Under the pieces are notes generated by a model. That model was given only the letters and a program-made list of their open reading frames with translations, made no database searches and was not told the DNA's origin. Below, piece by piece: positions 6,487-7,617 of a stretch of DNA of 7,617 bases; positions within the stretch are counted from its first letter, which is position 1, and each line of letters opens with the position of its first letter. The translations under genes and the position numbers were made by a program. This DNA is from Candidatus Elarobacter sp. (lineage in GTDB: Bacteria; Vulcanimicrobiota; Vulcanimicrobiia; Vulcanimicrobiales; Vulcanimicrobiaceae), in assembly GCA_030150085.1 (NCBI GenBank), contig JASLGJ010000385.1, positions 1-7,617 of the forward strand, written 5' to 3'.

Positions 6487-7416
6487 ATGAAACGCTCCTT
6501 CTTGCTCGTGTTCTTTGGCGTTGCGCTCTCGCTGTGCGCGATGACATCCGCCGCTCAGGCCCAGGCTACGCGCACCTGGGTCTCCGGTCTCGGCGACGAC
6601 GCCAACCCCTGCAGCCGCACCGCGCCCTGCAAGACCTTCGCCGGCGCCATCTCCAAGACGGCCGCCGGCGGCGAGATCGACGCGCTCGATCCGGCCGGGT
6701 ACGGCACCCTCACCATCACCAAGTCCATCACCATCGACGGCGGCGGCGGTCAGGTCGCCTCGGTCCTCGCCTCGGGCACCGTCGGCATCACCGTCAACGC
6801 CGGCACCAACGACGTGGTGACCCTGCGCAACCTGCGCATCAACGGCGCGGGCACGACCTTGGGCACCAAAGGCGTCAACATCGTCAACGCCAACAGCGTG
6901 CGCGTCCAGAACTGCGTCATCGAGAACTTCTCGAACGTGGGCATCGATGCCGAGAACGCCGCCCGCACCTTCCTCGATGTGGTCGGCTCGATCATCCAGA
7001 ACAACACGGTCGGCGGCATCCTGAGCTCGACCGCGGCGACCACCGCCGGCAAGAACCGCGTCTCGATCGCGAACACGGCGCTGCTGGGCAACGGCTACGG
7101 CGTGCGCGCGTCGCTCAACACCCGCATGCAAGTCAACAACAGCCTCATCGCCAACAGCCCCAGCGGCGGCGGCGCGATCGCCGACGCTTCCACCGCGCTG
7201 CTGGTCCTGACCGACACCACGATCACCAACAACTCGGCGGCCGGCGTTCAAGCCTCGAACTCGGCCATCGTCCACATCACGAACCTGAGCGTGACCGAGA
7301 ACGTGAACGGCCTGGCGTTCAGCTCGGCCGGCCAGATCATCTCGTGGGGCAACAACCACGTGGCCGACAACCCGGGCGGCGACGGGGCGCCCAGCTCGAC
7401 CATCGCGCCGATCTGA
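6487..7416 (+). CDS. Exported right-handed parallel beta-helix protein
   Basis: A 309-residue protein. Residues 1-25 are a signal peptide (MKR, hydrophobic core, SAAQA before Q26). The mature N-terminus carries a conserved cap, TWVSGLGDDANPCS then TAPCKTFAGAISK, whose C42 and C48 may form a disulfide. Next come GGEIDALDPAGYGTLTITKSITIDGG and a run of short strands of about 20-25 residues, rich in Asn, Thr, Val and Ile, with repeated units such as VVTLRNLRING, VRVQNCVIENF, FLDVVGSIIQNNT, MQVNNSLIANS, LVLTDTTITNNS and VHITNLSVTENV. This is the pectate-lyase-like beta-helix pattern with Asn ladders. I see no polysaccharide-lyase catalytic signature, no C-terminal anchor and no autotransporter barrel. 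The family is common in soil bacteria and is generally annotated only as a repeat or hypothetical protein. Likely secreted or periplasmic; a carbohydrate-binding or surface role is inferred. GAGG lies 6 bases before the ATG. Confidence 0.92.
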   Translation: MKRSFLLVFFGVALSLCAMTSAAQAQATRTWVSGLGDDANPCSRTAPCKTFAGAISKTAAGGEIDALDPAGYGTLTITKSITIDGGGGQVASVLASGTVGITVNAGTNDVVTLRNLRINGAGTTLGTKGVNIVNANSVRVQNCVIENFSNVGIDAENAARTFLDVVGSIIQNNTVGGILSSTAATTAGKNRVSIANTALLGNGYGVRASLNTRMQVNNSLIANSPSGGGAIADASTALLVLTDTTITNNSAAGVQASNSAIVHITNLSVTENVNGLAFSSAGQIISWGNNHVADNPGGDGAPSSTIAPI

Positions 7417-7426
7417 TCCGAGCTCG

Positions 7427-7454
7427 AGCGGCGGCGCGCCCCGGTGCCGCCGCT
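7427..7454 (+). terminator. GC-rich hairpin after the beta-helix gene, candidate terminator
   Basis: AGCGGCGGC (7427-7435) and GCCGCCGCT (7446-7454) form a perfect 9-bp stem with a 10-base loop, starting 10 bases after the stop codon. A second perfect palindrome, GCTCGGCCGAGC, follows immediately at 7455-7466. There is no T-run afterwards, so if it ends transcription it is not a classical intrinsic terminator. Confidence 0.45.
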
Positions 7455-7466
7455 GCTCGGCCGAGC

Positions 7467-7617
7467 GGTTCGTCCCCTGAAACGTCCCGCGGCGTGCAAA
7501 GCCTTACGCCGGGGCGCGGGCAAACGAGGCGCCGCCCGCGAACCCCGCCCCCGATGAGCAGGTCCGCCTCGCGCTTCCGAAAGCGCCCGGCTTCGCCGCG
7601 CGGCGCGCGCGCGGCCG
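7467..7617. other. Right-edge region without a supportable gene; further inverted repeats
   Basis: I find no convincing gene. Two more inverted repeats are present: GGGGCGCGGGC (7511-7521) against GCCCGCG and CCCC (7534-7546, with an AA bulge), and GCGCTT-CCGA-AAGCGC (7571-7586). An ATG at 7554 opens a frame that runs to the edge for 21 Arg/Ser/Ala-rich codons but has no ribosome-binding site. A gene entering from the right on the minus strand cannot be excluded. Confidence 0.4.

Noticed and set aside
6364..7359. Minus-strand 331-codon frame opposite the beta-helix gene
   Set aside because: Shadow of a clear beta-helix protein; composition Val/Ala/Arg/Gly/Asp without motifs.
7554..7617. ATG opening a frame to the right edge (MSRSASRFRKR...)
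   Set aside because: Only 21 codons visible, no Shine-Dalgarno, overlaps an inverted repeat; not enough to call a gene.

Overview
The window is about 7.6 kb of very GC-rich bacterial chromosome (hand counts of 60-base blocks inside genes give roughly 62-78% GC). It holds eight complete genes and one gene cut by the left edge. Genes are tightly packed on both strands and none of the nine looks broken. Three products carry export signal peptides. I see no rRNA, tRNA, CRISPR array, transposase, integrase, phage gene or origin. The composition and gene mix (a Uma2-family nuclease, a beta-helix secreted protein, a duplicated-domain exported protein) fit a high-GC soil or environmental bacterium. 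I lean weakly to a lineage such as Candidatus Eremiobacterota, with Chloroflexota, Actinomycetota or Proteobacteria possible; no gene here fixes the phylum.

Layout. 1-687 (+): C-terminal half of an MFS transporter, closest in motifs to the NiaP/sugar-porter-like group. 706-1230 (+): macro-domain ADP-ribose hydrolase, 18 bases downstream and probably co-transcribed. 1227-1778 (-): Uma2-family PD-(D/E)XK protein, tail to tail with the macro gene so that the two stop codons share one CTAG. 1843-2604 (+), 2607-3104 (+) and 3121-4347 (+): an alpha/beta hydrolase, a small exported carboxypeptidase-regulatory-like protein and glutaryl-CoA dehydrogenase, with gaps of 2 and 16 bases, so very likely one operon. 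4477-5343 (+): exported protein of unknown function built from two copies of a 125-residue domain. 5347-6330 (-): aldo/keto reductase, tail to tail with the previous gene with 3 bases between the stop codons. 6331-6486: divergent intergenic region of visibly lower GC with a 10-bp tandem repeat. 6487-7416 (+): exported right-handed beta-helix protein. 7417-7617: non-coding as far as I can tell, with several GC-rich inverted repeats.

How the genes relate. The clearest metabolic assignment is glutaryl-CoA dehydrogenase (lysine, tryptophan or aromatic-acid breakdown); its glutaryl-specific residues are all present. The possible niacin-type transporter next to a macro-domain protein may be an NAD/ADP-ribose-linked pair, but this is inference. 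I did not find a clear new defence or mobile system. The best leads for something undescribed are the duplicated-domain exported protein and the unexpected operon partner of glutaryl-CoA dehydrogenase.
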